NCBI GenBank assembly: GCA_945836835.1
Contig: CAMAML010000001.1
Span: 1 to 25,094, forward strand
Length of the DNA stretch: 25,094 nt
Direction: 5' to 3'
DNA from: an uncultured cyanobacterium
GTDB lineage: Bacteria; Cyanobacteriota; Vampirovibrionia; Gastranaerophilales; Gastranaerophilaceae
Shown: piece after piece, positions 5,920 through 13,816 of the stretch
Layout: every line of letters begins with the position of its first letter
How positions within the stretch are numbered: position 1 is the first letter of the stretch
The notes under the pieces: generated by a model
Databases searched by the model: none
Seen by the model: only the letters and a program-made list of their open reading frames with translations
Told to the model about the DNA's origin: nothing
Translations under genes and position numbers: made by a program

Positions 5920-7257
5920 ATGACTATAAATTTAGATTTAAACAGACCACAGAACCATACTAATTTTTCTTTTGGGGCAAACCCTAATCCCAAAAGGCTT
6001 TCACGTGAATTAACGGAAAATTTAAGTAGAGGGCAAAAGTTTTTGTCCAAAGTTATCGATTTGAAGGAGGGTGATTCGGGGCTTTCACATTCAAGGTTTG
6101 CACAAGCTACTTTGACAAACTGGTTTCCGAAAGCGATTTTTTCAAGAAGTATTGCGGACTTGTCCGAGGTAACGTTTTTGGAGGTAATGGAAGGAGCGTT
6201 GTTCTTCTATTTGCCATCGATAGTCGGGGAGCATTTGTCGAGGCGAAAGATTTTTAACAAATTTTTGCCAAAAGAACTTCATGACAGCGTTTCCAAACCC
6301 GTTGCAGCTATTGTGAAGGAGGGCGGGAAAAACGCACAAAAATTACTTCCCGTAAAGGCTGCTATCGTGTTAAGTTGTGCGGCAATTCCGGCAGCGGAGT
6401 ACGGGTTAAGTTTTGCAAAAAACCTTTTTACGCTGAAGGTTTTCAAGAAGGCGGATTTTACTTCGGTTGTGAACCTCGACAAGAGCAAAAAGGTTGATGA
6501 AAAGACTTCACAGGAAAGAGTTGAGAAGAGTGCTAAATCTCATCTTAAAAAAGTCGGAATTTTTTCAGGGTTAACTTTTGCAAGCAGCTTGCTTTTGGGG
6601 ACTTTAGGGCAGAAGAGCAAGGGGGTAGCGAAGGCATGCGAATATTTCTTAAACCCCGGTGAGAAGTTATACAAGGGGCTTTCCAAGGTGGGGGTAAATT
6701 CGCAAAAGCTCGAAAAATTTTTGAACAAGTACCTTAACCTCGATTTTGCAAGAAAATCCGACGGCGGACTGGCTCTCGGGCATGGTCAGCTTGCGGTGAC
6801 TGTTTTGGCGGGCGTTAAGGGGTATTTCGACGCGGCACACGACAGGGGAAAACTTGATGTACAGGAAGTTGCGACAAGGGTGCCGATTATTGCTCTTTAT
6901 ACGATTTTTGGAAGTGCTTTGTTTGACGAAGGATTTAAAAACCTGCTTTACAAGAATAAAAAGTACGCCGATATTCTAACCAAAAACGAGAAAACGGGCG
7001 AGTTTAGGGTTGCGGGATTGGATGAAATTCCTGAAATTGCCAAACGCAAGGTAAATTCTACGGACAAGCAGGCGATGGAAAAAGAGGTTCAAAAGTTGTT
7101 TAAGGGAAAAGCCGTAATTTCACTGGTTCCGTTCCTGTTCAGCCTCGGGGTTGTCGGGGCATTATTATCCCTTGTCAGCAGAATTTGGACACAACACAGA
7201 TACGACAAGTTGCAGGCACAAAAAGCAGGGAACAATCAACTTAAAACAGGTGCCTAA
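5920..7257 (+). CDS. Predicted membrane protein of unknown function
   Basis: A 445-residue protein I do not recognise by function. Near the N-terminus is FSFGANPNP (residues 17-25), a short motif I associate with lineage-specific proteins of gut Melainabacteria; this is an impression, not a search result. Hydrophobic segments lie near 146-165 (VKAAIVLSCAAIPAAEYGL), 214-231, 290-300, 316-332 (VPIIALYTIFGSALF) and 404-425 (AVISLVPFLFSLGVVGALLS), separated by basic, Lys-rich loops. This suggests a polytopic or membrane-associated protein without a signal peptide. AAGGA (5904-5908) lies 11 bases upstream. An alternative ATG at 5912 stops after three codons. Confidence 0.85.
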   Translation: MTINLDLNRPQNHTNFSFGANPNPKRLSRELTENLSRGQKFLSKVIDLKEGDSGLSHSRFAQATLTNWFPKAIFSRSIADLSEVTFLEVMEGALFFYLPSIVGEHLSRRKIFNKFLPKELHDSVSKPVAAIVKEGGKNAQKLLPVKAAIVLSCAAIPAAEYGLSFAKNLFTLKVFKKADFTSVVNLDKSKKVDEKTSQERVEKSAKSHLKKVGIFSGLTFASSLLLGTLGQKSKGVAKACEYFLNPGEKLYKGLSKVGVNSQKLEKFLNKYLNLDFARKSDGGLALGHGQLAVTVLAGVKGYFDAAHDRGKLDVQEVATRVPIIALYTIFGSALFDEGFKNLLYKNKKYADILTKNEKTGEFRVAGLDEIPEIAKRKVNSTDKQAMEKEVQKLFKGKAVISLVPFLFSLGVVGALLSLVSRIWTQHRYDKLQAQKAGNNQLKTGA

Positions 7258-7287
7258 GCCTTTCACTACAAGCGTTTTAGGGTGGGG

Positions 7288-7318
7288 TTGCACTAAAAGA
7301 TTATGTTTGTGCTATAAT
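7288..7318 (+). promoter_or_regulatory. Extended -10 promoter of thrB
   Basis: A consensus TATAAT (7313-7318) is preceded by TGC, an extended -10. TTGCAC (7288-7293) stands as -35 with a long 19-base spacer, which the extended -10 may compensate for. It lies 93 to 33 bases before thrB. Confidence 0.7.
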
Positions 7319-7350
7319 TTTAAAAGAAAGAATGAGGATTAGCACAAAGC

Positions 7351-8295
7351 ATGAAAGTTAGTGTAAAAGTACCGGCAACCATCGCAAACATCGGACCGGG
7401 GTTTGACTGCCTCGGATTGGCAGTCCCGATATATAATACGATTACCATTGAAGAAACCGTACTTCCGGGGACTGGGGTTGAGATAAACGTCTTGGCAAGC
7501 GAAGATTTGACGGACGAATTATCACTCGAACATATCCAGATGGACGAAAACAGTATTATTTACAAGGCGGTTGAGCTTTTGTACAATTCAATCGGACAAA
7601 CTCCGAGCGAATTAAAGATTACCATACACTCGGAAATCCCTATTGCAAAAGGCTTAGGAAGCAGTGCATCGGTAATCGTGGGCGGATTGATTGCTGCAAA
7701 CGAGCTTTTGGGACACCCTGCGGATGAGGCGGCTCTACTGTCAATCGCAACCGAGGTTGAAGGACATCCTGACAACATTACGCCTGCAATAGTCGGCGGA
7801 ATTGTGATTTCGTCAAGCGAAGATGACGGGAGCATTATTTACAGAAAATTAAACTGGCCCGAAGATTGGGTTTTAACTGTAGTCATCCCTGATTACGAGC
7901 TTGCTACGGAAATCTCAAGATCGGTGTTGCCTAAAGAAGTTCCGATGAAGGATGCGGTCTTTAACCTTCAAAGAATGGCTATGTTTACGACGGCATTGGC
8001 AAACAAAGATGCGGAATTGATGAAATTAGCCCTGAAGGATAAACTTCACCAACCGTACAGACAAAAACTCGTGCCGGGGTTTGACAAGATTACGGAAAAA
8101 CTTAAGCACGAGGACTCGGTTATGGGTTGTGTTTTGAGCGGAGCAGGACCTTCCGTTCTTGTAATTTCTCAAAAGAACGGTGCGGACAAGGTTCGAGAAA
8201 TCATCAAAGAAACTTGGAAAGATTTGGATATTAACGTTAAAGTTGTAACCCTCCCAATCGAGCAGAACGGTGCAAAAGTCGTCAGTGTAGTGTAA
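7351..8295 (+). CDS. thrB: Homoserine kinase
   Basis: ThrB phosphorylates homoserine with ATP, the penultimate step of threonine synthesis, in the cytoplasm. The 314 residues match the GHMP-kinase family. Motif 1 is VPATIANIGPGFDCLGLA near the start. The ATP-binding PIAKGLGSSASVIVGGLIAA lies around residues 94-113, followed by EVEGHPDNITPAIVGG. Motif 3 is CVLSGAGPSVLVIS near residue 260. A GAGGA site lies about 12 bases before the ATG, and an extended -10 promoter precedes it. No thrA or thrC is adjacent, so the pathway is scattered in this genome. Confidence 0.96.
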   Translation: MKVSVKVPATIANIGPGFDCLGLAVPIYNTITIEETVLPGTGVEINVLASEDLTDELSLEHIQMDENSIIYKAVELLYNSIGQTPSELKITIHSEIPIAKGLGSSASVIVGGLIAANELLGHPADEAALLSIATEVEGHPDNITPAIVGGIVISSSEDDGSIIYRKLNWPEDWVLTVVIPDYELATEISRSVLPKEVPMKDAVFNLQRMAMFTTALANKDAELMKLALKDKLHQPYRQKLVPGFDKITEKLKHEDSVMGCVLSGAGPSVLVISQKNGADKVREIIKETWKDLDINVKVVTLPIEQNGAKVVSVV

Positions 8296-8338
8296 ATCGG
8301 CGGGCTAAAAAACTTTTGACATAAAAATTAACAACTCT

Positions 8339-8366
8339 TTGTTTAAAACTTTCCTCATGGTAACAT
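8339..8366 (+). promoter_or_regulatory. Possible leaderless promoter of dnaE
   Basis: TTGTTT (8339-8344) and TAACAT (8361-8366) are 16 bases apart. The -10 ends exactly 6 bases before the dnaE ATG, and no Shine-Dalgarno sequence is present. Transcription from the A of the ATG is possible. A perfect TTGACA also occurs at 8316-8321 but lacks a good -10 at 16-18 bases. Confidence 0.4.
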
Positions 8367-8372
8367 TAAATT

Positions 8373-11300
8373 ATGACACAATATGTTCCTCTACATTTGC
8401 ATAGTGAATTTTCTTTGCTGGACGGGGCGATTAAGCTCAAACAGCTCTGTCAGTTTGCAAAAGAAAACGACATGCCTGCCGTTGCTGTTACCGACCACGG
8501 GGTCATGTACGGGGTTTTGGACTTGTATTTGGAAGCTAATGCCGCAGGAATTAAGCCACTTATCGGGTGCGAATTTTACGTACACGACGGTCCTTTAGAC
8601 GAGAGAAACGCAGCACACAACCCTCGTTATCACCTTGTGCTTATCGCAAAGAATAACGAAGGTTATATGAACATGGTTAAACTTGCCTCAGACGCGGCAT
8701 GCAAAGGTTTCTATATGAAACCGAGAATAAATTGGGAGTTGTTGCAGGAACATCACGAAGGAATTATTTGCCTTTCGGCGTGCTTGGGTGGCGAGGTTTT
8801 GCAGCACTTACAAAAAGGGGAATACGAAGAGGCAAAAGCCGTTGCAAAACGCTATAAAGATTTGTTCGGGGAAGATTACTATATCGAGCTTCAAGACCAC
8901 GGGCTTGAAGAACAAAAACGCACAAACCCCGATTTGATTAGGATTGCCAAAGAATTAGACATCAAAATGGTAATCACCAACGACTCTCACTACTTGAGAA
9001 AAGAGCATGCCGACTGGCACGATACGTTGCTATGTATGCAAACCCAGTCAATGAAGAGTGAAGAAAATCGGTTCAGATTTCCTAACAACGAGTTTTACGT
9101 AAAGACGGTCGACGAATTGAGAGACGCGTTCAAGTGGCTTGACTCCGAAACTTTCGACGAATGCATAAAAAACACGGTCGAAATTGCCGACAAATGTCAC
9201 ATAACGATTGAGTGGAAAGCACCGTTGCCTGATTTTAAAGTTCCTGCGGGACATACGAACGAGTCTTACCTTGCGGAATTGGTAATGCAGGGGCTAAAAA
9301 GAAAATACGGCGAAGAAAACATTACGGACGAATTAAAAGAGCGTGTGGACTATGAACTCGGGATTATCGACAAAATGGGGTTTGCAGCGTACTTCCTGAT
9401 TACGTGGGACTTCATCCACTTTGCAAAAACTCACGACATCCCGGTCGGTCCGGGGCGTGGTTCGGCGGCGGGTTCGGTTGTAGCGTACGCACTCGATATT
9501 ACGGACTTAGACCCTATCCGCCACCATCTGTTGTTTGAAAGATTTTTGAACCCCGAACGTTTCAGCATGCCCGATATTGATACGGACTTTTGCATCGAAA
9601 AACGCGGCGAGGTTATCGACTACGTTGTCGAAAAATACGGTGCGGATAAGGTTTGTCAGATTATCACGTTTTCAACCTTGGCGGCAAAAAACGCGTTTAA
9701 GAGTGTTGCAAGAGTTTTCGGAATGGAGTATGCAAAAAGTAACCGTACGGCGTCTTTGATTACCGAAGAAACCATTGAAGCCTCCATGCCGGAAGGGTCT
9801 GAGCTTAAAAAATTGTACGACGAGGACGAGGAAATCAAACGCACGATAGACACGGCGGTGTGCGTTCAAGGGATTAAGTGCGGTATCGGCATGCACGCCG
9901 CAGGCGTCATTATTTCGTATAAGCCGCTCGATCAGATTGTTCCCGTCCAGCCTTCAAAAGACGGAATTATCATTACCCAGTACCACAGAGAAATCTTGGA
10001 AAAGATGAAACTTCTCAAGATGGACTTTTTGGGGTTAAGAAACTTGACGATGATACACAAGACCGTCAACTTAGTCAAAAAATGTCAGGGAATTGAGCTT
10101 GATATTAACCACATTCCGCTTGACGACAAACCGACTTACGATATGCTTGTAAAAGGTGAAACGGTCGGGGTTTTCCAGTTGGAATCTCAGGGGATGACGA
10201 ATTTGGTCAAGAAACTTAAACCCGACGTGTTTGAGGACTTGGGGGCATTGGTTGCGTTGTTTCGTCCGGGACCTCTTGGTTCGGGCATGGTGGACGACTT
10301 TGTCGAGAGAAAGCACGGGCGACAAGAGATTACCTATGCTCATCCTCGGCTTGAGCCTATCTTGAAAGACACCTACGGGACAATGGTTTATCAAGAGCAA
10401 ATTATGCAGATTTTCCAGATTATGGCGGACTATTCGCTCGGTCAGGCGGATCAGGTTCGACGTATGATGGGGCATAAAGATCCTGAGGCGATGGCGGCAC
10501 AGGAAGGCAAGCTCGTTGAAGGTTCGGCAAAATACGGGATGAAGGCGGAGGACGCAAAAAAACTCTTCACCCAAATCCAAAACTTTGCTGCGTACTGCTT
10601 TAACCGAGCCCACTCTTCGGCGTATGCGTTCGTTTCTTATCAGACGGCGTATTTGAAATGCCACTATCCCGTCGAATACTTGTCGGCACTGCTTTCAAGC
10701 GTTGCGGGCGATCAGGAAAAAACGCAGGCTTATATCGAAGAGGCACTAAAATATGGGATAAAAGTTTTGCCGCCGGATATAAACAAGTCATTTTTGGAAT
10801 ACGCACCTGACGGGCATAACATACGCTTTGGTTTGGCGTCGATTAAACAGGTCGGCGAAGCCGTTATCGAAGAAATTATAAAGGAACGGGAAGAAAACGG
10901 CGAGTATAAGTCGATTTATGATTACATAAAGCGTCTTGACTCAAAATGCTCAAACAAAAAGACTTTGGAAGGGCTGATTAAGGCGGGGGCGTTCTCTTCA
11001 ATCGAAAAGAGCCGTAAACAGCTTTGGGATAACATTGAATACCTGACAGCAACGGCATCTAAAGAGGCGAAGGCAAAAGAGTCGGGACAGACCAGCTTGT
11101 TTGATATGCTTGGAAGCAGTGCCGAAATTGAGGACGCAAAGTTTCATCTTGCAGGTTCTGACGAAGAGTACCCCGAAAGACAGCTCCAAATTTTTGAAAA
11201 AGAGTTTTTGGGATTTTACGTTACCAGCCACCCTCTCTCGACAATCAGGAGCAAGTTGCCGTTTTTGATGACGCATAAGATTTCAGAATTACCGAACATT

Positions 11301-11846
11301 GCAAACGATAAGGTCGTGACAATTTGCGGGCTTGTTACCGCGACAAAACAAATTCCGACCAAAAAAGACCCGACAAAATTTATCAGGTTTGTGACGATAG
11401 AAGATTTGACGGGGAAAATCGACGCAATAGCGTTTAACTCAAAGATTGCGGAATACGGCGACTTTTTGCAAAACGAACAACGAATAATCGTGTCGGGTAA
11501 AGTCAGCCGTCGAACGGACGACGAACCGCCTTCGGTTCTTATTGATACGGTCAAAACCGTTGATAATTCCAATATTTTCACGATTACGTTAAAGGATGAG
11601 TTGAAGTTTGAAGAGTTGGTTCTTTTGAAGGACAAACTTTGCGAACACCACGGCTCCGATCCCGTTATGTTCAAACTCGACGACGACGGAATAGACGCAA
11701 AAGTTCTTGCGGCGTCAATGTTTTGGGTTAACTCCTCAAACGATTTGGCAAACGATATACAAAGAATTTTTAAAGACAGAGTTTCTCTGAACATTAAATC
11801 CATAGACGAAAACGAGAGTAGGTCGGAAGCCGAAGAGGCGGCATAG
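8373..11846 (+). CDS. dnaE: DNA polymerase III alpha subunit
   Basis: The replicative polymerase, 1157 residues (E. coli has 1160), encoded in one piece with no intein. The PHP domain has a full set of metal ligands: H8, H10, D41, H42, E67, H87, C137, D204 and H206. Polymerase motifs are GRGSAAGS (361-368) and PDIDTDFC with catalytic D401 and D403; the third aspartate is D551 in KMDFLGLR. A clamp-binding motif QTSLF lies at 906-910. A C-terminal OB fold begins near VVTICGLVTATKQIP. The C-terminus is acidic (ENESRSEAEEAA). No Shine-Dalgarno sequence precedes the ATG, and the mRNA may be leaderless. The small reverse-strand gene downstream converges on it, 9 bases away. Confidence 0.97.
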   Translation: MTQYVPLHLHSEFSLLDGAIKLKQLCQFAKENDMPAVAVTDHGVMYGVLDLYLEANAAGIKPLIGCEFYVHDGPLDERNAAHNPRYHLVLIAKNNEGYMNMVKLASDAACKGFYMKPRINWELLQEHHEGIICLSACLGGEVLQHLQKGEYEEAKAVAKRYKDLFGEDYYIELQDHGLEEQKRTNPDLIRIAKELDIKMVITNDSHYLRKEHADWHDTLLCMQTQSMKSEENRFRFPNNEFYVKTVDELRDAFKWLDSETFDECIKNTVEIADKCHITIEWKAPLPDFKVPAGHTNESYLAELVMQGLKRKYGEENITDELKERVDYELGIIDKMGFAAYFLITWDFIHFAKTHDIPVGPGRGSAAGSVVAYALDITDLDPIRHHLLFERFLNPERFSMPDIDTDFCIEKRGEVIDYVVEKYGADKVCQIITFSTLAAKNAFKSVARVFGMEYAKSNRTASLITEETIEASMPEGSELKKLYDEDEEIKRTIDTAVCVQGIKCGIGMHAAGVIISYKPLDQIVPVQPSKDGIIITQYHREILEKMKLLKMDFLGLRNLTMIHKTVNLVKKCQGIELDINHIPLDDKPTYDMLVKGETVGVFQLESQGMTNLVKKLKPDVFEDLGALVALFRPGPLGSGMVDDFVERKHGRQEITYAHPRLEPILKDTYGTMVYQEQIMQIFQIMADYSLGQADQVRRMMGHKDPEAMAAQEGKLVEGSAKYGMKAEDAKKLFTQIQNFAAYCFNRAHSSAYAFVSYQTAYLKCHYPVEYLSALLSSVAGDQEKTQAYIEEALKYGIKVLPPDINKSFLEYAPDGHNIRFGLASIKQVGEAVIEEIIKEREENGEYKSIYDYIKRLDSKCSNKKTLEGLIKAGAFSSIEKSRKQLWDNIEYLTATASKEAKAKESGQTSLFDMLGSSAEIEDAKFHLAGSDEEYPERQLQIFEKEFLGFYVTSHPLSTIRSKLPFLMTHKISELPNIANDKVVTICGLVTATKQIPTKKDPTKFIRFVTIEDLTGKIDAIAFNSKIAEYGDFLQNEQRIIVSGKVSRRTDDEPPSVLIDTVKTVDNSNIFTITLKDELKFEELVLLKDKLCEHHGSDPVMFKLDDDGIDAKVLAASMFWVNSSNDLANDIQRIFKDRVSLNIKSIDENESRSEAEEAA

Positions 11847-11855
11847 CGATTTTAG

Positions 11856-12110
11856 TTAGCCTTGTTTGGGGCGGAAAACATTGTCCCACCGTTTAATTGC
11901 ACCTAAGTGCCAAAGGGAGGACAAAATCGTGAGCCACCCGCAATATTTATGAAACTTATTTTTATGGGGTATTTTAACTGATTTTAAGCCCGTAATCCCG
12001 CACGCTGAACCTAAAGTCAAGGCGGTATAGCCCGAATATTTTATGTTCAAATATCGAGCTTTACTTTTTTGCGGTCTTTGAGAAGGTTGCACTGTTACAT
12101 TGCTAATCAT
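11856..12110 (-). CDS. Small predicted membrane protein
   Basis: An 84-residue reverse-strand ORF in the 403-base gap between dnaE and rfbC, which contains no forward gene. After a polar, basic N-terminus come two hydrophobic stretches, YSGYTALTLGSACGITGL (about 25-42) and YCGWLTILSSLWHLGAI (about 56-72), joined by a His/Lys-rich loop (KIPHKNKFHK). The tail is KRWDNVFRPKQG. This looks like a two-span membrane hairpin protein. A perfect TATAAT on the reverse strand (12117-12122) ends 6 bases before the ATG, so the mRNA would be leaderless. The function is unknown. A spurious ORF is possible, but promoter position and composition argue for a real gene. Confidence 0.55.
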   Translation of the reverse strand: MISNVTVQPSQRPQKSKARYLNIKYSGYTALTLGSACGITGLKSVKIPHKNKFHKYCGWLTILSSLWHLGAIKRWDNVFRPKQG

Positions 12111-12116
12111 ACCGAG

Positions 12117-12145
12117 ATTATAACCCGAGAGGGAAATTTTTTCTA
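12117..12145 (-). promoter_or_regulatory. Leaderless promoter of the small reverse-strand gene
   Basis: On the reverse strand, TATAAT occupies 12117-12122, six bases from the ATG at 12110. A weak -35 (TTAGAA, 12140-12145) is 17 bases away. No Shine-Dalgarno sequence can fit. Confidence 0.5.
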
Positions 12146-12160
12146 ATTTTACAAAAATTA
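12144..12160. repeat. AT-rich palindrome in the divergent region before rfbC
   Basis: TAATTTT (12144-12150) and AAAATTA (12154-12160) form a perfect 7-3-7 palindrome. It touches the -35 of the reverse-strand promoter and lies about 40 bases upstream of the rfbC promoter. It could be an operator, but AT-rich palindromes are common by chance. Confidence 0.3.
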
Positions 12161-12198
12161 ACGTTCAAAACATTTTTGCGGGAATGGGGTTTTGATTG

Positions 12199-12227
12199 TT
12201 ATTAATTTTTGTTTTTTAGGGTATAAT
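12199..12227 (+). promoter_or_regulatory. Promoter of the rfbCB operon
   Basis: TTATTA (12199-12204), a 17-base spacer and a consensus TATAAT (12222-12227) precede rfbC. Transcription should start near 12234, leaving a short leader that contains AAGGAG (12236-12241). Confidence 0.65.
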
Positions 12228-12249
12228 GGTGATATAAGGAGTAGGGAAT

Positions 12250-12807
12250 ATGCCGTTTGAGTTTGAACCGCAAAGGATTAAAGATGTTATACTTGTTAGA
12301 CCGAAGGTTTTCGGGGACAGGCGGGGTTTTTTTATGGAAAGCTACAAAAAGTCAGAGTTTGCGGCTTTCGGGATTGACGTTGAATTTAATCAGGAAAACC
12401 ATTCAAAGTCATCGGCACACGTTTTAAGGGGGCTGCATTATCAGGCAAAACCTTACGGGCAGGCAAAGCTCGTACGCTGCGGGCGGGGCAGAATTTACGA
12501 CGTTGCGGTGGATATTCGTCCGAACTCTCCGACTTTTGGGGAATATGTCAAGGTGGAACTGTCCGAAGAAAACAAGCACATGCTCTTCATTCCCGAAGGG
12601 TTTGCACACGGGTTTGTCGTGCTGTCGGACGAAGCGGAACTTCTTTATAAAGCAAGCGGGGAATACGCCCCAAAGGCAGATAGAGGAATTTTGTGGTGCG
12701 ATAAGGACATCAATATCGACTGGGAAATAGATTTTGACCCGATTTTGAGCGAAAAAGACAAAGTTCAACCGAGATTACAGGAAATTAATAAAGAGGAGCT
12801 GATATAA
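12250..12807 (+). CDS. rfbC: dTDP-4-dehydrorhamnose 3,5-epimerase
   Basis: RfbC (RmlC) epimerises C3 and C5 of dTDP-4-keto-6-deoxyglucose on the way to dTDP-L-rhamnose for surface polysaccharides. The 185-residue cupin protein matches the family length. It shows DRRGFFMESY (substrate loop), HVLRGLHYQ with catalytic H63, IPEGFAHGF with H120, and tyrosine Y133 in LLYKASGEY. The Shine-Dalgarno sequence AAGGAG lies 8 bases upstream. Its TAA overlaps the rfbB ATG by one base. rfbA and rfbD are not adjacent, so the rest of the pathway must lie elsewhere, or the end product may be another deoxysugar. Confidence 0.95.
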   Translation: MPFEFEPQRIKDVILVRPKVFGDRRGFFMESYKKSEFAAFGIDVEFNQENHSKSSAHVLRGLHYQAKPYGQAKLVRCGRGRIYDVAVDIRPNSPTFGEYVKVELSEENKHMLFIPEGFAHGFVVLSDEAELLYKASGEYAPKADRGILWCDKDINIDWEIDFDPILSEKDKVQPRLQEINKEELI

Positions 12808-13790
12808 TGACTACACTTTTAGTAACCGGCGGTGCCGGGTTTATCGGAAGTTGTTTTGTAAGGCACGAGTTAAAAAAACATCCCGATTATAAAATTATCA
12901 ACCTTGATGCACTCACTTATTGCGGGAATATCGAGAACCTTGACGACGTCAAAGATAATCCGAATTATACCTTTGTTCACGGAAACATTTGCGACAAAAA
13001 TCTTGTCAGAGAACTCGTCAGAGAAAGTGATTGCGTAGTCAATTTTGCGGCGGAAAGCCATGTGGATAATTCCATAAAACATCCCGGAATTTTTGTCGAA
13101 ACAAACGTGCAGGGAACGTTAAATCTTTTGCAGGCAAGTAAAGAACTCGGGGTTGAAAGATATTTGCAGGTTTCGACCGACGAGGTTTACGGAACGTTGG
13201 ATAAAACGGGGTATTTTTATGAAACAACTCCGCTTGCACCAAATTCACCTTATTCCGCAAGCAAAGCAAGTGCCGATATGCTTGTCAGAGCCTACAGAGA
13301 AACTTACGGAATGCCGACCCTGAACACCAGATGTTCAAACAATTACGGACCTTACCAGTATCCCGAAAAACTGATACCTTTTTTTATTTCGCAACTTTTA
13401 AAAAGCGAAAAAGTACCCGTCTACGGCGACGGATTGAACGTTCGGGATTGGTTGTACGTTTATGACCATTGTGAAGCGATTGACGTCGTTCTTCATAAGG
13501 GAAAAGTCGGGGAAGTTTACAATATCGGCGGACACAACGAAAAGACCAATATGGAAATTACGCACCTCATTTTAGAGGCGATGGGCAAGGACGAAAGCTC
13601 GATTAAGTATGTCGAAGACAGACCGGGACACGACAGACGGTATGCGATTTCTAACGACAAGATTACGTCGGAATTGGGCTGGAAACCTTCTATCACTTTT
13701 GAGGAAGGGATTAAACTCACGATTGACTGGTATTTGAAAAATCAAGATTGGATGAAGTCGATTGAAGAGAAAAAAGTTGCACTTGCTTAA
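12807..13790 (+). CDS. rfbB: dTDP-glucose 4,6-dehydratase
   Basis: RfbB (RmlB) converts dTDP-glucose to dTDP-4-keto-6-deoxyglucose with bound NAD, the substrate of RfbC. The 327-residue SDR protein has the Rossmann motif TGGAGFIGS (7-15). The active-site STDEVYG lies at 123-129, giving T124, D125 and E126. The catalytic YSASK includes Y149 and K153. Family-typical CSNNYGPYQYPEKLIP and VRDWLYVYDHCEAI are present. The start is fixed by the TAATG overlap with rfbC. A 23-26-base gap leads to the secreted hydrolase gene, which may be co-transcribed. Confidence 0.95.
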   Translation: MTTLLVTGGAGFIGSCFVRHELKKHPDYKIINLDALTYCGNIENLDDVKDNPNYTFVHGNICDKNLVRELVRESDCVVNFAAESHVDNSIKHPGIFVETNVQGTLNLLQASKELGVERYLQVSTDEVYGTLDKTGYFYETTPLAPNSPYSASKASADMLVRAYRETYGMPTLNTRCSNNYGPYQYPEKLIPFFISQLLKSEKVPVYGDGLNVRDWLYVYDHCEAIDVVLHKGKVGEVYNIGGHNEKTNMEITHLILEAMGKDESSIKYVEDRPGHDRRYAISNDKITSELGWKPSITFEEGIKLTIDWYLKNQDWMKSIEEKKVALA

Positions 13791-13816
13791 GAAAATTTAG
13801 AGGGAAACGGCTTTTG

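Noticed and set aside
8316..8321. Perfect TTGACA upstream of dnaE as the main promoter
   Set aside because: No acceptable -10 lies 16-18 bases downstream. The TTGTTT/TAACAT pair nearer the ATG fits better, though neither is strong.
10071..10664. 197-codon reverse-strand frame inside dnaE
   Set aside because: It lies opposite conserved polymerase sequence and has no family features or start signals.
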